Assembly (NCBI GenBank): GCA_018672825.1 | Contig: JABHUE010000063.1 | Span: forward strand, 1-64,000 | Length of the DNA stretch: 64,000 bases | Origin: Pseudomonadota bacterium | Lineage (GTDB): Bacteria; Pseudomonadota; Gammaproteobacteria; Arenicellales; UBA868 | Reading direction: 5' to 3' | In this document: positions 34,337 to 46,354 of the stretch, one piece after another | Position numbering within the stretch: position 1 is the first letter of the stretch | Layout: every line of letters starts with the position of its first letter | Notes under the pieces: generated by a model | Seen by the model: the letters and a program-made list of their open reading frames with translations, nothing else | The model's database searches: none | Told to the model about the DNA's origin: nothing | Translations under genes and position numbers: made by a program

Positions 34337-34420
34337 CTCCCGTCTAATTACGGTGAGACAAGGAGCAGGCGCTTAGCGCCGTGCGGGGCGTATTCTAGCG
34401 GTTGAACGGTAAAGCGACAA
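34337..34420 (-). promoter_or_regulatory. rpsF operon promoter and candidate S6:S18-binding leader hairpin
   Basis: TTGTCG-N17-TAGAAT (34415-34420 / 34392-34397) with GC-rich discriminator; leader hairpin CTCC-TT-GTCT-CACCGTAATT-AGAC-GGGAG carrying CCG in the loop (34337-34365), plus GGCGC-TAA-GCGCC (34368-34380). Confidence 0.65.
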
Positions 34421-34436
34421 GAATGTATCTCAATCC

Positions 34437-36374
34437 TTACAAAACTGCTCGATTCTCGATAAGCTGGTCAACCACTGCGGGCTCCGCCAGCGTTGATATA
34501 TCCCCAAGATTATCTAATTCATTTGCCGCGATCTTCCTCAGAATTCTACGCATAATCTTCCCAGAGCGGGTTTTAGGCAGACCGGGTGCCCACTGAATAA
34601 GATCAGGGCTCGCAATCGGACCAATTTCTGATCTGACCAAGGCGATTAACTCTACTCTTAATTCATCACTTGGCTCGATTCCGGCCATTAGCGTGACATA
34701 GGCATAGATTCCCTGCCCCTTAATATCATGGGGATAACCGACCACCGCCGCTTCAGCAACTTGGGCATGAAGCACCAATGCACTCTCGACCTCTGCGGTA
34801 CCCATTCGATGCCCCGAGACATTAATGACATCATCAACCCGACCGGTGATCCACCAGTATCCGTCTTCATCTCGCCTTGCGCCATCACCCGTCATATAAA
34901 ATCCGGGGTACGTTGAAAAATAAGTCTGAATAAATCGTTCGTGATCCCCGTATACCGTTCGCATTTGACCCGGCCACGAACGGGTAAGCACTAAGTTGCC
35001 CGAGTTGGGCCCTTCCAGCTCATTCCCGTCTGCATCGAGCAATGCAGGCTCGACTCCAAAAAATGGACGAGTTGCCGATCCTGGCTTCAAATCGGTTGCG
35101 CCCGGCAGAGGCGTGATCATGATGCCACCGGTTTCGGTTTGCCACCAGGTGTCGACAATTGGACAGCGCTGCTCACCCACGGTTTTAAAGTACCATTCCC
35201 ATGCTTCTGGATTGATCGGCTCCCCTACTGTACCCAGCAACCGGAGACTTTCTCTAGAGGTTGACGCCACCGGTCCATCCCCTTGGCTCATCAATGCCCG
35301 AATAGCCGTCGGCGCGGTGTAAAAAATATTAACCTGATGCTTATCGACAACTTGCCAGAATCGCGAAGCATCGGGGTAAGTCGGAACGCCCTCGAACATG
35401 AGCGTTGTCGCCCCATTTGCCAGCGGTCCATACAAGATATAACTGTGTCCTGTAATCCAACCAACGTCCGCGGTACACCAATAAATATCGCCAGGGTGAT
35501 AATCAAATACATAGTGGTGAGTCATTGCCGCGTAAAGTTGATACCCTCCAGTGGTATGCAAGACCCCTTTTGGTTTCCCCGTCGAACCTGAGGTATACAG
35601 GATAAAAAGGGGGTCTTCCGCGTCCATGGGTTCAGCGGGACACTCTGCTGATGCAGACGCTATCGCTTCCTGATACCAAACGTCCCGATCACCGCCTGAA
35701 GGCACATCATTACCTGTTCGACGAACAATCACCGTGGTATGCACATTAGCGCATCCTTCGAGCGCTTTTTCCACATTTGCCTTTAACGGAACTGGTTTCC
35801 CACCGCGAGGTCCCTCATCAGCTGTAATCACCACTTGACAGTCTGAATCTAGGATACGGTCTCTCAGCGCTTCCGGCGAAAAGCCCCCGAACACGACTGA
35901 ATGAACCGCACCGATTCGAGCGCACGCCAACATCGCGACAGCAGCTTCTGGAATCATCGGCATATAAATTGATACCCGATCACCCTTGGTCACCCCACGA
36001 CTTTTGAGGACATTCGAGAATCGACAAACCTCCTCATGCAGCTCGTGGTAACTTATTTTTCGATCTTCCGAGGGATCATCGCCCTCCCAAATGATTGCAA
36101 TTTGATCGCCTCGGGTCTCGAGATGGCGGTCAACACAGTTATAAGCCGCATTGACTTTTGCGCCTTCAAACCAGCGAATATCACCCTTGTAATAATCCCA
36201 AGAGCTAACAGTCTTCCAGGGGGAAAACCAAGTAACGAATTTTTCAGCCTGAGCAGCCCAGAACGAATCTGGATCGTCGATGGATTGTCGGTACATGACC
36301 TCGTATTGATCGGCATTCATATGTGAACGATCCGAAAATTTCGGTATTACTTTATAAACAGTTTCTTCACCCAC
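34437..36374 (-). CDS. acs: Acetyl-CoA synthetase
   Basis: [58 protein letters not shown]. Confidence 0.98.
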   Translation of the reverse strand: MGEETVYKVIPKFSDRSHMNADQYEVMYRQSIDDPDSFWAAQAEKFVTWFSPWKTVSSWDYYKGDIRWFEGAKVNAAYNCVDRHLETRGDQIAIIWEGDDPSEDRKISYHELHEEVCRFSNVLKSRGVTKGDRVSIYMPMIPEAAVAMLACARIGAVHSVVFGGFSPEALRDRILDSDCQVVITADEGPRGGKPVPLKANVEKALEGCANVHTTVIVRRTGNDVPSGGDRDVWYQEAIASASAECPAEPMDAEDPLFILYTSGSTGKPKGVLHTTGGYQLYAAMTHHYVFDYHPGDIYWCTADVGWITGHSYILYGPLANGATTLMFEGVPTYPDASRFWQVVDKHQVNIFYTAPTAIRALMSQGDGPVASTSRESLRLLGTVGEPINPEAWEWYFKTVGEQRCPIVDTWWQTETGGIMITPLPGATDLKPGSATRPFFGVEPALLDADGNELEGPNSGNLVLTRSWPGQMRTVYGDHERFIQTYFSTYPGFYMTGDGARRDEDGYWWITGRVDDVINVSGHRMGTAEVESALVLHAQVAEAAVVGYPHDIKGQGIYAYVTLMAGIEPSDELRVELIALVRSEIGPIASPDLIQWAPGLPKTRSGKIMRRILRKIAANELDNLGDISTLAEPAVVDQLIENRAVL

Positions 36375-36490
36375 TCTATTTTCCTCACATAAATCTACGA
36401 GCGTCTTTATTTACGCTAGCAGTTGAACCAAAAGCATCCGCCCGCACACCTGATCACCCCTAACTGGCAATCCAGTATAACTTCGATCAC

Positions 36491-37174
36491 CTACCAAAGA
36501 CTTTTATTGCCGAGCAAGTCAATCCATTTCTGATGCGCTTCATTTTCATCAGCAGAGGCGCGAACAATCGGAAACGTGTCTTTCCTGTTTTTATATTTCG
36601 TCGAGGCGAGACTGGCTTTATTTGCGACTTCACGATGATCATTGAGGGAGAGTAGCGTCTGTCCACCCGTCATTGCGAGATAGACATCAGAAAGAATCTC
36701 GGCATCCAACAGTGCTCCATGAAGCTCGCGACCACTGTTGTCAACGCTATATCTACGGCATAACGCATCCAAACTGTTTCTCTGTCCCGGATGCATCTCG
36801 CGCGCCAGCCTGAGAGAGTCGGTGACGCGACAGATATCTTCAATTTTCTGATCCAAACCTAAAATCTCCAACTCGCGATTAAGAAATCCGATATCGAACG
36901 TCGCGTTATGGATAACGAGCTCATTTCCTTTTATAAACTCTAAAAAACTATCCGCTATTTCCGCAAAAACCGGCTTATCTGATAAAAATTCAGATGAAAT
37001 ACCGTGCACTTCTTGAGCGCCCGGGTCAATACTCCTTCCCGGATTCAGATAACTGTGAAATTTATGATCCGTATGCTTTCGTTGCCTAAGACAAACACAT
37101 CCCACCTCGATCACTCGATGACCTTCACCGACCTCAAGGCCCGTCGTTTCGGTATCTAGAACAATTAAATCCAT
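36491..37174 (-). CDS. dnaQ: DNA polymerase III epsilon subunit
   Basis: DTETTGLEVGEGHRVIEVGCV; HNATFDIGFLNRE; LHGALLDAEILSDVYLAMTGGQ. Confidence 0.97.
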   Translation of the reverse strand: MDLIVLDTETTGLEVGEGHRVIEVGCVCLRQRKHTDHKFHSYLNPGRSIDPGAQEVHGISSEFLSDKPVFAEIADSFLEFIKGNELVIHNATFDIGFLNRELEILGLDQKIEDICRVTDSLRLAREMHPGQRNSLDALCRRYSVDNSGRELHGALLDAEILSDVYLAMTGGQTLLSLNDHREVANKASLASTKYKNRKDTFPIVRASADENEAHQKWIDLLGNKSLW

Positions 37175-37178
37175 CTAA

Positions 37179-37625
37179 TTATGAAATCATCTCGTCGATC
37201 GCCAGATTTGCTAATGCATCTGCGCGCTCATTTTGTGGATGTCCGCTATGACCTTTAACCCAATGCCAACTTACAGCAAGACGTTGAGCCGCTGAATCTA
37301 ACGCCCGCCATAGATCTTGGTTCTTTACAGGCTTCTTGGCCGACGTTCGCCAACCGTTCGCCTTCCATGCCTTAATCCAACTTTCCAAACCATTTTTGAC
37401 ATATTGAGAATCCGTGTAGATTGCCACCGACGCTCCCGACTCTACCGCACCAAGCCCCTGAATCGCTGCGGTGAGTTCCATCCGGTTATTAGTTGTTTGT
37501 TCCTCGGCTCCGTAAAACTCTTGAGCCCCAGACTCGGCCAATATGAGCACGCCCCACCCGCCCGGTCCGGGATTACCACGACAGGCGCCGTCGGTGAAGA
37601 TCTGAATAGTCTTGTAATCGCTCAT
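37179..37625 (-). CDS. rnhA: Ribonuclease HI
   Basis: IFTDGACRGNPGPGGWGVL; NNRMELTAAI; WVKGHSGHPQNERADALA. Confidence 0.98.
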   Translation of the reverse strand: MSDYKTIQIFTDGACRGNPGPGGWGVLILAESGAQEFYGAEEQTTNNRMELTAAIQGLGAVESGASVAIYTDSQYVKNGLESWIKAWKANGWRTSAKKPVKNQDLWRALDSAAQRLAVSWHWVKGHSGHPQNERADALANLAIDEMIS

Positions 37626-38434
37626 ATGTATTTCTTATTTTCAGCTCTGCAATGTCGCGAGGTCATGGCCGCAACCGGCGTCGGGCTCGATTTTTTATGG
37701 TGGCTACGATATTCTGATATCCCGATTTTTGCGAGCGATTTTTTTTTCGCGACCACCACATAACTGCCGCCTGTCGATGGCCACCAACGGTCGCCGAACG
37801 CCTCGAGAAAACATAGTTTTTTGAGCACCGAGTTCGAGCTTGAAAGGGGGCGATAAAACGCTATTGCAGCGGAAACCAAGTCAAGGTCCAAGAGTTGAAT
37901 CCAATCCTGAATCCGTCCCACAGACATTAGCTTGCCAAGCGTCGCTCGCTGCCGCCAGCGCTCGTAAAAAAATCGCCGCAAGCCCCACAAGCTCCACTTA
38001 TTAAACCCGCAGATTACCAGATAACCCTCCGGAGCTAACGTCTCGAACGCCTCCCTAAGCACAGAGTGCGGCTCCGGCGTATATTCGAGAAGATAAGCGA
38101 GCACCAACAGGTTAATGCCATGACGGCTAAAAGGTAGCTCGCCCGGTTGTCCGACGACAACGCATTCGGTTCTATCCTGGCAGTCCACGCTTGACTTTAC
38201 AAAAATCGCCTGATCAACGCCTGATAACAGATCAACCGATGACAGACCCACCTGAACCCCAACCTCATAGTAGCCTTCAGGTAGAGAATCTTTAACTAAC
38301 TCTTGGGTCACGCGGGCGAGTTCCCGCCCGAGCGCATTCTCTGCAAAACTTGTTGGAATATCAGTTTGGTAGTCAGGCCTCGTAAAAAAAGGTGGCCCTT
38401 CATGAGCCTCAATAGTCATCACTTTATCGTTCAA
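37622..38434 (-). CDS. Class I SAM-dependent methyltransferase-like protein (YafS-type neighbourhood)
   Basis: Methyltransferase_11-like middle region (LLVLAYLLEYTPEPHSVLREAFETLAPEGYLVICGFN); linked to rnhA/dnaQ. Confidence 0.8.
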   Translation of the reverse strand: MNDKVMTIEAHEGPPFFTRPDYQTDIPTSFAENALGRELARVTQELVKDSLPEGYYEVGVQVGLSSVDLLSGVDQAIFVKSSVDCQDRTECVVVGQPGELPFSRHGINLLVLAYLLEYTPEPHSVLREAFETLAPEGYLVICGFNKWSLWGLRRFFYERWRQRATLGKLMSVGRIQDWIQLLDLDLVSAAIAFYRPLSSSNSVLKKLCFLEAFGDRWWPSTGGSYVVVAKKKSLAKIGISEYRSHHKKSSPTPVAAMTSRHCRAENKKYI

Positions 38435-38464
38435 TCTGAATTTTTCATTGGAGGAAAATTTAGT

Positions 38465-38938
38465 TTAGTCCGGCTTGAATTCAAGTGAAAGTACCAGAGC
38501 GTCTTCTTTCGCGGGTCGGCCATAATAATTGGGTCGCCTTCCCAGAAAACGGAAGTCTTTTTTCTGATAAAGCGCTCTGGCGCTACTGTTGCTGGGACGA
38601 ACCTCAAGAAACAATCGGTCTGCCCCTTCCTTTGCCGCCAAAGAAATAGCAAATTCCAAAAAAGAACTCCCAAATCCTCTGCCTTGAGAATCTGGATGAA
38701 TGGCGATATTGAGTAGATGCGATTCCTGGGCCGCTGAGGCAAAAATCAAATATCCAAACACTTCAGGAGATCGAAGAACCCAGCATTCATATCCCGCTTT
38801 CAAGCAGTCGGTGAAAATTGTTTTGCTCCAAGGTGTCGGTGAAACACTCTGCTCTAACGCCACAACCTCCGAGATGTCCGACAACATCATCCGTTCGGGT
38901 GAAAAAGCCCGGGTGAACTCCTCAGGCCGACGAGCCAT
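38465..38938 (-). CDS. rimI: Ribosomal protein S18-alanine N-acetyltransferase
   Basis: GNAT motif HLLNIAIHPDSQGRGFGSSFLEF; FLEVRPSNSSARALYQKKDF. Confidence 0.9.
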   Translation of the reverse strand: MARRPEEFTRAFSPERMMLSDISEVVALEQSVSPTPWSKTIFTDCLKAGYECWVLRSPEVFGYLIFASAAQESHLLNIAIHPDSQGRGFGSSFLEFAISLAAKEGADRLFLEVRPSNSSARALYQKKDFRFLGRRPNYYGRPAKEDALVLSLEFKPD

Positions 38939-39623
38939 TTATTAAAAGCTGTCGTGCGCGATAAAGATCTTTCCAGCTTTCTGGTTTCGCGGCCGGTGAT
39001 TGCAGAAGATACGCCGGATGGTAAGTCGCAATCACTGGCACTCCCGCAACTGCTCGCACCTGACCACTGTTGCGCAATTGACCAGGTGACTCGTTGGTCT
39101 CTAAGAGTGACTGCACTGCAACCTTACCCAGTGCCAAAATAACTTTCGGTTGAATTCGCTCAATCTGTTGGAGCAAGAATGGATTGCAATGGGCTAACTC
39201 TTCGGCTAACGGGTCCCGATCGTCCGGTGGACGACACTTTAGCGCATTTGCAATGTAAACATCTTCAAGCTTGAAGCCGATGCTAAAGAGCATCGAGGCA
39301 AGCAACTGACCGACCCGCCCGACAAATGGAATTCCTTGTCGATCATCCTCAGCACTCGGCGCTTCTCCAACAATCATCAGATTGGCCGGTATTGGGCCTA
39401 CACCAAAAACAGTCGTATACCTTGTGCGATGCAGTCCACACTGCCGACAGGTTTCAACTTGCGTTAACAAATCAGCCATAAGCTGATCATTCTGGATTAA
39501 GTCGCTCTCATCGGTGTTCAAATCCTGTGCAACACCGATCCCGGGCACAGAATGAAAACCAGCATCCCGACTGACCCATTGCGTAATCCCCATTTCCTGG
39601 AGATAGCGGCTTCGGGTATCCAT
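38922..39623 (-). CDS. Uracil-DNA glycosylase, family 4 type (Fe-S)
   Basis: [70 protein letters not shown]. Confidence 0.92.
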   Translation of the reverse strand: MDTRSRYLQEMGITQWVSRDAGFHSVPGIGVAQDLNTDESDLIQNDQLMADLLTQVETCRQCGLHRTRYTTVFGVGPIPANLMIVGEAPSAEDDRQGIPFVGRVGQLLASMLFSIGFKLEDVYIANALKCRPPDDRDPLAEELAHCNPFLLQQIERIQPKVILALGKVAVQSLLETNESPGQLRNSGQVRAVAGVPVIATYHPAYLLQSPAAKPESWKDLYRARQLLINGSSA

Positions 39624-39635
39624 CTGATTATTTAC

Positions 39636-41183
39636 CTACACCGTCGCGCCACTTTGCGGATTCGTTCTTTTTTGCCCGCTCTGAAGCTTGTTAAGGCCGT
39701 TTACATACGCCTTCACCGAGGCGACGACAATATCCGTGTCTGCTCCCTGACCATTAACAACCCGATCCCCCTCTTGTAGTCGAACGCTTACCTCGCCCTG
39801 GGAATCAGAACCCGCGGTGATGGCATTCACTGAATATAAAAGAAGAATTCGGTCACCGGGAACAATCATTTCGACCGCTTTAAATGCAGCATCCACCAGT
39901 CCATCACCTGTCGCATGGGCGTGCAGGTTTTTACCGGAAGATTCAATCATGAGATCGGCAGTTGGTATCGCACCCGTTTCTGAAAATATTTTTAAACTGA
40001 CATACTTAAGTGATTCAACCCCGCTCCCGAAATCGCCTTCTCCCGCAAGCACTTGAAGGTCGTCGTCAAAAATTTCATGCTTTTTGTCCGCCAGCTCTTT
40101 AAATCGCTGAAACGCCTCACTCAAATCAGCATCATTTTCGAACTCAATATTTAGAGCTAACATCCGCTCCCGAAAAGCATTTCGTCCCGAATGCTTGCCC
40201 AACACAATTTGGTTCGCCGCCCAACCCACATCCTCCGCGCGCATGATCTCATAGGTGTCGCGCTGCTTCAGAACGCCATCCTGATGAATTCCAGCCTCAT
40301 GGGCGAAAGCGTTTGCGCCCACAATCGCTTTGTTCGGTTGCACAGGAAACCCGGTAATACTGGAGACCAGGCGACTTGCTGTCAAAATTTGCGTTGAATC
40401 AAGACGGGTGTCGCATGTAAAGACATCCTGACGAGTCCTGACCGCCATGACGATTTCCTCAAGTGACGCGTTTCCCGCGCGCTCGCCCAGTCCGTTGATC
40501 GTGCACTCCACCTGGCGCGCACCGCTTTGGACCGCAGCCAATGAATTCGCAACTGCGACACCGAGGTCGTTATGACAGTGAACTGAAAAAATGGCCTGAT
40601 CGGCGTTAGGTATTCGGTCTAGTAATCGCGCAAACATTTCGCCAAATTGATTGGGCATCGTGTAACCCACCGTATCCGGAACATTGATCGTACGCGCGCC
40701 AGCCGCGATCACAGCCTCAAATATCCGACACAGAAAATCTTCGTCCGATCGCCCTGCATCCTCCGCTGAGAACTCAACATCGTCAACGAGATTGCGAGCC
40801 TGCGTCACAGCAGAAACCGCCCTCTCAAGCACTTCATCTGGACTCATACGGAGTTTTGCCTTCATATGAATCGGTGAAGTCGCAATAAAGGTGTGGATTC
40901 TTCCGGCATTCGCTTTCCTAATTGCTTCCCCGGCCCGCGCCACATCAGATGGATTCGCTCTTGCAAGGCCACAAATTCGGCTATCAGCGACCTCAGCGGA
41001 CACCATCTCGACCGCTTCAAAATCACCTACGCTAGCCGCTGGAAAACCCGCCTCAATTACATCAACGCGAAGTTTTTCGAGTTGACGAGCAATACGAATT
41101 TTTTCCTGAGCAGTCATGGAGGCTCCAGGACTCTGCTCGCCGTCGCGAAGCGTTGTATCAAAAATTATTAAATGATCAGACAT
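39636..41183 (-). CDS. leuA: 2-isopropylmalate synthase
   Basis: [52 protein letters not shown]. Confidence 0.98.
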   Translation of the reverse strand: MSDHLIIFDTTLRDGEQSPGASMTAQEKIRIARQLEKLRVDVIEAGFPAASVGDFEAVEMVSAEVADSRICGLARANPSDVARAGEAIRKANAGRIHTFIATSPIHMKAKLRMSPDEVLERAVSAVTQARNLVDDVEFSAEDAGRSDEDFLCRIFEAVIAAGARTINVPDTVGYTMPNQFGEMFARLLDRIPNADQAIFSVHCHNDLGVAVANSLAAVQSGARQVECTINGLGERAGNASLEEIVMAVRTRQDVFTCDTRLDSTQILTASRLVSSITGFPVQPNKAIVGANAFAHEAGIHQDGVLKQRDTYEIMRAEDVGWAANQIVLGKHSGRNAFRERMLALNIEFENDADLSEAFQRFKELADKKHEIFDDDLQVLAGEGDFGSGVESLKYVSLKIFSETGAIPTADLMIESSGKNLHAHATGDGLVDAAFKAVEMIVPGDRILLLYSVNAITAGSDSQGEVSVRLQEGDRVVNGQGADTDIVVASVKAYVNGLNKLQSGQKRTNPQSGATV

Positions 41184-41270
41184 TATTTATCCCCTAATGA
41201 GCAACAACTATAGCTAAAGCAACAGATTCGAATTTGAATCAGCCGCCATATTTTTTTGAGAAGTTATTTT

Positions 41271-41387
41271 TTAGGAAAGAGATAGCGCCGGCAGGCGCAG
41301 TAGCGCCAGGATAGCCAGCACGAGAAGCCGCGACGGGATTGCATCCAAATTTGACGTCCGGAAAGCCATTTGATTACGCGAGATCAT
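41271..41387 (-). CDS. Candidate Leu-rich leader peptide (38 aa) of a leuA attenuator
   Basis: MISRNQMAFRTSNLDAIPSRLLVLAILALLRLPALSLS*; 9 Leu, 1 Ile and 1 Val in the last 18 residues; overlaps alternative GC hairpins; upstream of leuA. Confidence 0.65.
   Translation of the reverse strand: MISRNQMAFRTSNLDAIPSRLLVLAILALLRLPALSLS
41285..41307 (-). promoter_or_regulatory. Mutually exclusive hairpins of candidate leuA attenuator
   Basis: Minus-strand GGCGC-TACT-GCGCC-TGCC-GGCGC: segment 2 can pair with 1 or 3; followed by pyrimidine-rich TATCTCTTTCC. Confidence 0.5.
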
Positions 41388-41393
41388 CACCCC

Positions 41394-41422
41394 AGTATAC
41401 CGTTATCGTCGCTTTCCAGCAA
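41394..41422 (-). promoter_or_regulatory. Candidate sigma70 promoter for leuA leader
   Basis: TTGCTG (41417-41422) - 17 nt - TATACT (41394-41399) on minus strand. Confidence 0.6.
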
Positions 41423-41434
41423 AACCACTTCAAT

Positions 41435-42268
41435 CTAGTCCCGCCCGTCGGGCCCCGCACTATCCGAAGAAGGATCATTGACTGTTGAGGTGTTTTCAAC
41501 CTCGTCAGTTACCGGTTTGAATACATTTATTCCTTTTTTTCGAAGCAACGCCCATTCCACCGGGCCCGACAACGCGTAGGCCAGAAAAATGATGAATACA
41601 ACGAGCGGGGGATCAAAGGAGATCAACACGAATACAAGGACAAGCCCCAAAACAAAGATGAACGGCACGCGGTGCTTGAGATCTAGATCTTTAAAGCTTC
41701 GATACGGAAGGCTTGTCACCATCGCAAACGAAAGAGCGGCCATCACGACCATCGCAATGCCGCGAAACACCGGGTCAACGAGCATATAGGTATTTGCGGC
41801 CCAAATTGACGCTGCGACCAAGACGGCAGCTGCAGGACAAGGGAGGCCTTGGAAGTAACGCTTGCTGGGTGAGTCCATTGTATTAAAGCGGGCCAGGCGT
41901 AACGCCGTCGTCGCAACATATAAAAAGGCGACCAGCCAGCCGCTCTTCCCAAGCGCCTGCAAACCCCATTCAAAAAGAATAAGCGCAGGTGCGAGCCCAA
42001 ACGACACAAGATCAACAAGCGAGTCATACTCTTTTCCAAAATCGCTCACGGTATTTGTCAAACGGGCGACCCTACCATCAAGGGTATCAAGGATCGCGGC
42101 GACAATTATCGCCACGGCTGCATTTTCGAAATTTCCGACCGTTGCCTGGACGATGGCATAGAACGCCGCAAAAAGACTTGCGGTTGTAAAAAGATTGGGA
42201 AGGATGTAAACCCCTTTTGGAGGCCGATCAGAATCCCCGGAGCCCGAGATATTTTTAGACTGACTCAA
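41435..42268 (-). CDS. pssA: CDP-diacylglycerol--serine O-phosphatidyltransferase
   Basis: CDP-alcohol phosphotransferase motif DTLDGRVARLTNTVSDFGKEYDSLVDLVSFG. Confidence 0.96.
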   Translation of the reverse strand: MSQSKNISGSGDSDRPPKGVYILPNLFTTASLFAAFYAIVQATVGNFENAAVAIIVAAILDTLDGRVARLTNTVSDFGKEYDSLVDLVSFGLAPALILFEWGLQALGKSGWLVAFLYVATTALRLARFNTMDSPSKRYFQGLPCPAAAVLVAASIWAANTYMLVDPVFRGIAMVVMAALSFAMVTSLPYRSFKDLDLKHRVPFIFVLGLVLVFVLISFDPPLVVFIIFLAYALSGPVEWALLRKKGINVFKPVTDEVENTSTVNDPSSDSAGPDGRD

Positions 42269-42917
42269 CCGATGCCTCCCGAGAAGTCAGTTGGGCAATT
42301 GTATCGCTTCCCGAAAGCACCCACTTTCCCAACTTCGCGACGATCTTGGCGTCTTCAGGCACATAAATATCGACTCGGGAACCAAAACGTATAAATCCAT
42401 AACGTTGACCCGCAACAACCGTTTCACCGGGTTTCACGTAGGTCAGAATTCGACGAGCGACCCAACCGGCGATTTGCACGCTACTGACCTTGATACCCTC
42501 GGGTGTCGTAATCTGAATCCCACAGCGTTCATTTTGTGAGGAGGCCTTAGCTAAAGACGCATTAAAAAATCGGCCGCGGGTGTGCTTGATATCCGTGATT
42601 CTCCCGGCGATGGGAATGCGATTGGAATGGACGGAAAAAATATTCATAAAAACACTGATACGGACACACGCATCCCCGGAGAAAGGATCCTTATCGGGTT
42701 GAATACTGACTATTTTGCCATGAGCGGGGGAGACAATCAGATGATCGCCTTTCGGAACGCTCCGCGGCGGATCCCTGAAAAACTGCACCACCAGAACAAC
42801 AAGTACCCAGAAAGGGGCGGCCAGCCACCAACCAGCGAACCAATGGACCACGAGCGCCAGGATCAAAAAGCCAGAAATGCGGCTCCATCCTTCTCGTGCG
42901 ATGATCGGCGTACTCAC
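42255..42917 (-). CDS. psd: Phosphatidylserine decarboxylase, short form
   Basis: FFRDPPRSVP; VSPAHGKIVSI; IRFGSRVDIYVPEDA with autocleavage GS. Confidence 0.94.
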   Translation of the reverse strand: MSTPIIAREGWSRISGFLILALVVHWFAGWWLAAPFWVLVVLVVQFFRDPPRSVPKGDHLIVSPAHGKIVSIQPDKDPFSGDACVRISVFMNIFSVHSNRIPIAGRITDIKHTRGRFFNASLAKASSQNERCGIQITTPEGIKVSSVQIAGWVARRILTYVKPGETVVAGQRYGFIRFGSRVDIYVPEDAKIVAKLGKWVLSGSDTIAQLTSREASVESV

Positions 42918-42957
42918 CTTGGTCGGAATATCAGCATTATCAGTGAGTGAGAAACGT

Positions 42958-44516
<1,559 letters not shown>

Positions 44517-44521
44517 AATGG

Positions 44522-46258
44522 TTATGCCAATTCGCGTTCGAGGGGTTTGGCACCGCTGTCTGAAGGCTTCAATACCATTTCGTTGTGCCCTGCGCCTGCT
44601 GAGATCATGGGATAGACGTTCTCGCTCTGATCCGTAATGAAGTCCAGGAAAACTAACTGATCTTTCCGCGCAAAAGCGTCTCGTAGCGCATCTTCAACAT
44701 CCCCCGGCTTGTCAATTTGAATTCCCGTGTGACCAAAACTTGAGGCAAGTTCTACAAAGTCAGGTAAAGAATCCATATAGGAATGGGAGTAACGTCGGTC
44801 ATAAAAAAACTCCTGCCACTGCCGAACCATTCCCATATATCGGTTATTCAAATTTATGACTTTAATGGGCAAGCCATACTGCTTGCAGGTCGATAATTCT
44901 TGAATACACATCATAATACTCGCCTCCCCAGTGACGCAGGCGACTGCCGACTCAGGGTGCGCCAACTGGACGCCCATTGCTGATGGCAGTCCAAATCCCA
45001 TAGTTCCAAGACCCCCTGAGTTAATCCATCTTCGAGTCTTGTTGAATCCATAATATTGGGCGGCCCACATCTGATGCTGTCCCACATCAGAAGTCACATA
45101 GGCATCGCCCAGCGTCACTTCATGGAGCTTCTGCACGACAAACTGAGGTTTAATCAACTCATCACTGGAATCGTATCTCAAGGAATCTTTTCCTTTCCAC
45201 TCTTCGATTTGAGACCACCATGCCGCTAACGCATCACCGTTAGGGCTTGTTCCGCTCGAGCCAATTGCCTCCAACAGTTGATCCAGAACCGTCGTTGCAT
45301 CACCCACAATTGGGACCTCAACCCGCACATTCTTGCCGATGGATGCCGGGTCAATATCGATATGAATAATCTTCGCATTTGGCGAGAATTTAGTAAGATC
45401 GCCAGTTACACGGTCATCGAATCGGACACCCACTGCCAACATGACATCAGACTCGTACATGGCCATATTGGCTTCATAGGTCCCATGCATTCCCAGCATG
45501 CCGAGAAAACGCGGATGGTCCGATGGCAGCCCGCCCAAACCCATCAACGTATTAGTGCAAGGGTAGTCAAGCTTGTCGACAAGCGCGGTCAACTGACGTG
45601 CCGCATCCGAGAGCACAATTCCGCCCCCGGTATATATTATCGGCCGTTTTGCTCCTAACAATAAATGTGCCGCCCGATTAATCTGTTTCGAATGCCCTCG
45701 ACTGAGCGGCGCATACGAACGCATCCGAATTTCCTTCGGATAGGAATATTCGGTTCTGAGTGCAGTGACGTCCTTGGGAATATCAACAACCACTGGGCCA
45801 GGACGACCTGTGTTCGCGATATAAAAAGCTTTCTTAATCGTTGTTGCCAAATCTTTTACATCGCGAACCAAGAAATTATGTTTGACGCACGGTCGCGTGA
45901 TGCCAACAGTATCCACTTCCTGAAATGCATCATCTCCGATTAGGTGAGTCGGGACTTGAGCTGCAAGCACGACCATGGGAATGGAGTCCATGTAAGCAGT
46001 CGCTATTCCAGTAATCGTGTTGGTTACGCCAGGTCCAGAGGTCACGAGCACCACACCTGGTTTACCAGTCGCGCGAGCATAACCATCGGCCGCATGAGTA
46101 GCGGCCTGCTCATGGCGAACTAAAATGTGGCGAACATCTTCCTGGCTGTAAAGCGCGTCGTAAATATGTAACGCTGCTCCTCCAGGGTATCCGAACACAA
46201 GATCTACGCCTTCATCTTTAAGGCTTCGAACGACAATCTCAGCGCCGGTCAGCTCCAT
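44522..46258 (-). CDS. ilvI: Acetolactate synthase large subunit
   Basis: ThDP enzyme; VFGYPGGAALHIYDAL; VTSGPGVTNTITGIATAYMDSIPMV. Confidence 0.98.
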   Translation of the reverse strand: MELTGAEIVVRSLKDEGVDLVFGYPGGAALHIYDALYSQEDVRHILVRHEQAATHAADGYARATGKPGVVLVTSGPGVTNTITGIATAYMDSIPMVVLAAQVPTHLIGDDAFQEVDTVGITRPCVKHNFLVRDVKDLATTIKKAFYIANTGRPGPVVVDIPKDVTALRTEYSYPKEIRMRSYAPLSRGHSKQINRAAHLLLGAKRPIIYTGGGIVLSDAARQLTALVDKLDYPCTNTLMGLGGLPSDHPRFLGMLGMHGTYEANMAMYESDVMLAVGVRFDDRVTGDLTKFSPNAKIIHIDIDPASIGKNVRVEVPIVGDATTVLDQLLEAIGSSGTSPNGDALAAWWSQIEEWKGKDSLRYDSSDELIKPQFVVQKLHEVTLGDAYVTSDVGQHQMWAAQYYGFNKTRRWINSGGLGTMGFGLPSAMGVQLAHPESAVACVTGEASIMMCIQELSTCKQYGLPIKVINLNNRYMGMVRQWQEFFYDRRYSHSYMDSLPDFVELASSFGHTGIQIDKPGDVEDALRDAFARKDQLVFLDFITDQSENVYPMISAGAGHNEMVLKPSDSGAKPLERELA

Positions 46259-46323
46259 TAGCGAACCTCAATTAAAATTAGGTAAGAAAAATCTTAGGAA
46301 AAAACGAGAAATCCAGACGCGTA

Positions 46324-46353
46324 AGTATAAACAGTACAAGGGTAGCCTGTAAA
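46324..46353 (-). promoter_or_regulatory. Candidate ilvIHC promoter
   Basis: TTTACA (46348-46353) - 18 nt - TATACT (46324-46329) on minus strand. Confidence 0.5.
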
Positions 46354-46354
46354 T

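Noticed and set aside
46259-46354. ilvI leader checked for an attenuator peptide
   Set aside because: A promoter-like TTTACA-N18-TATACT is present but there is no ATG-started Ile/Val/Leu-rich ORF or paired hairpins in the short leader.
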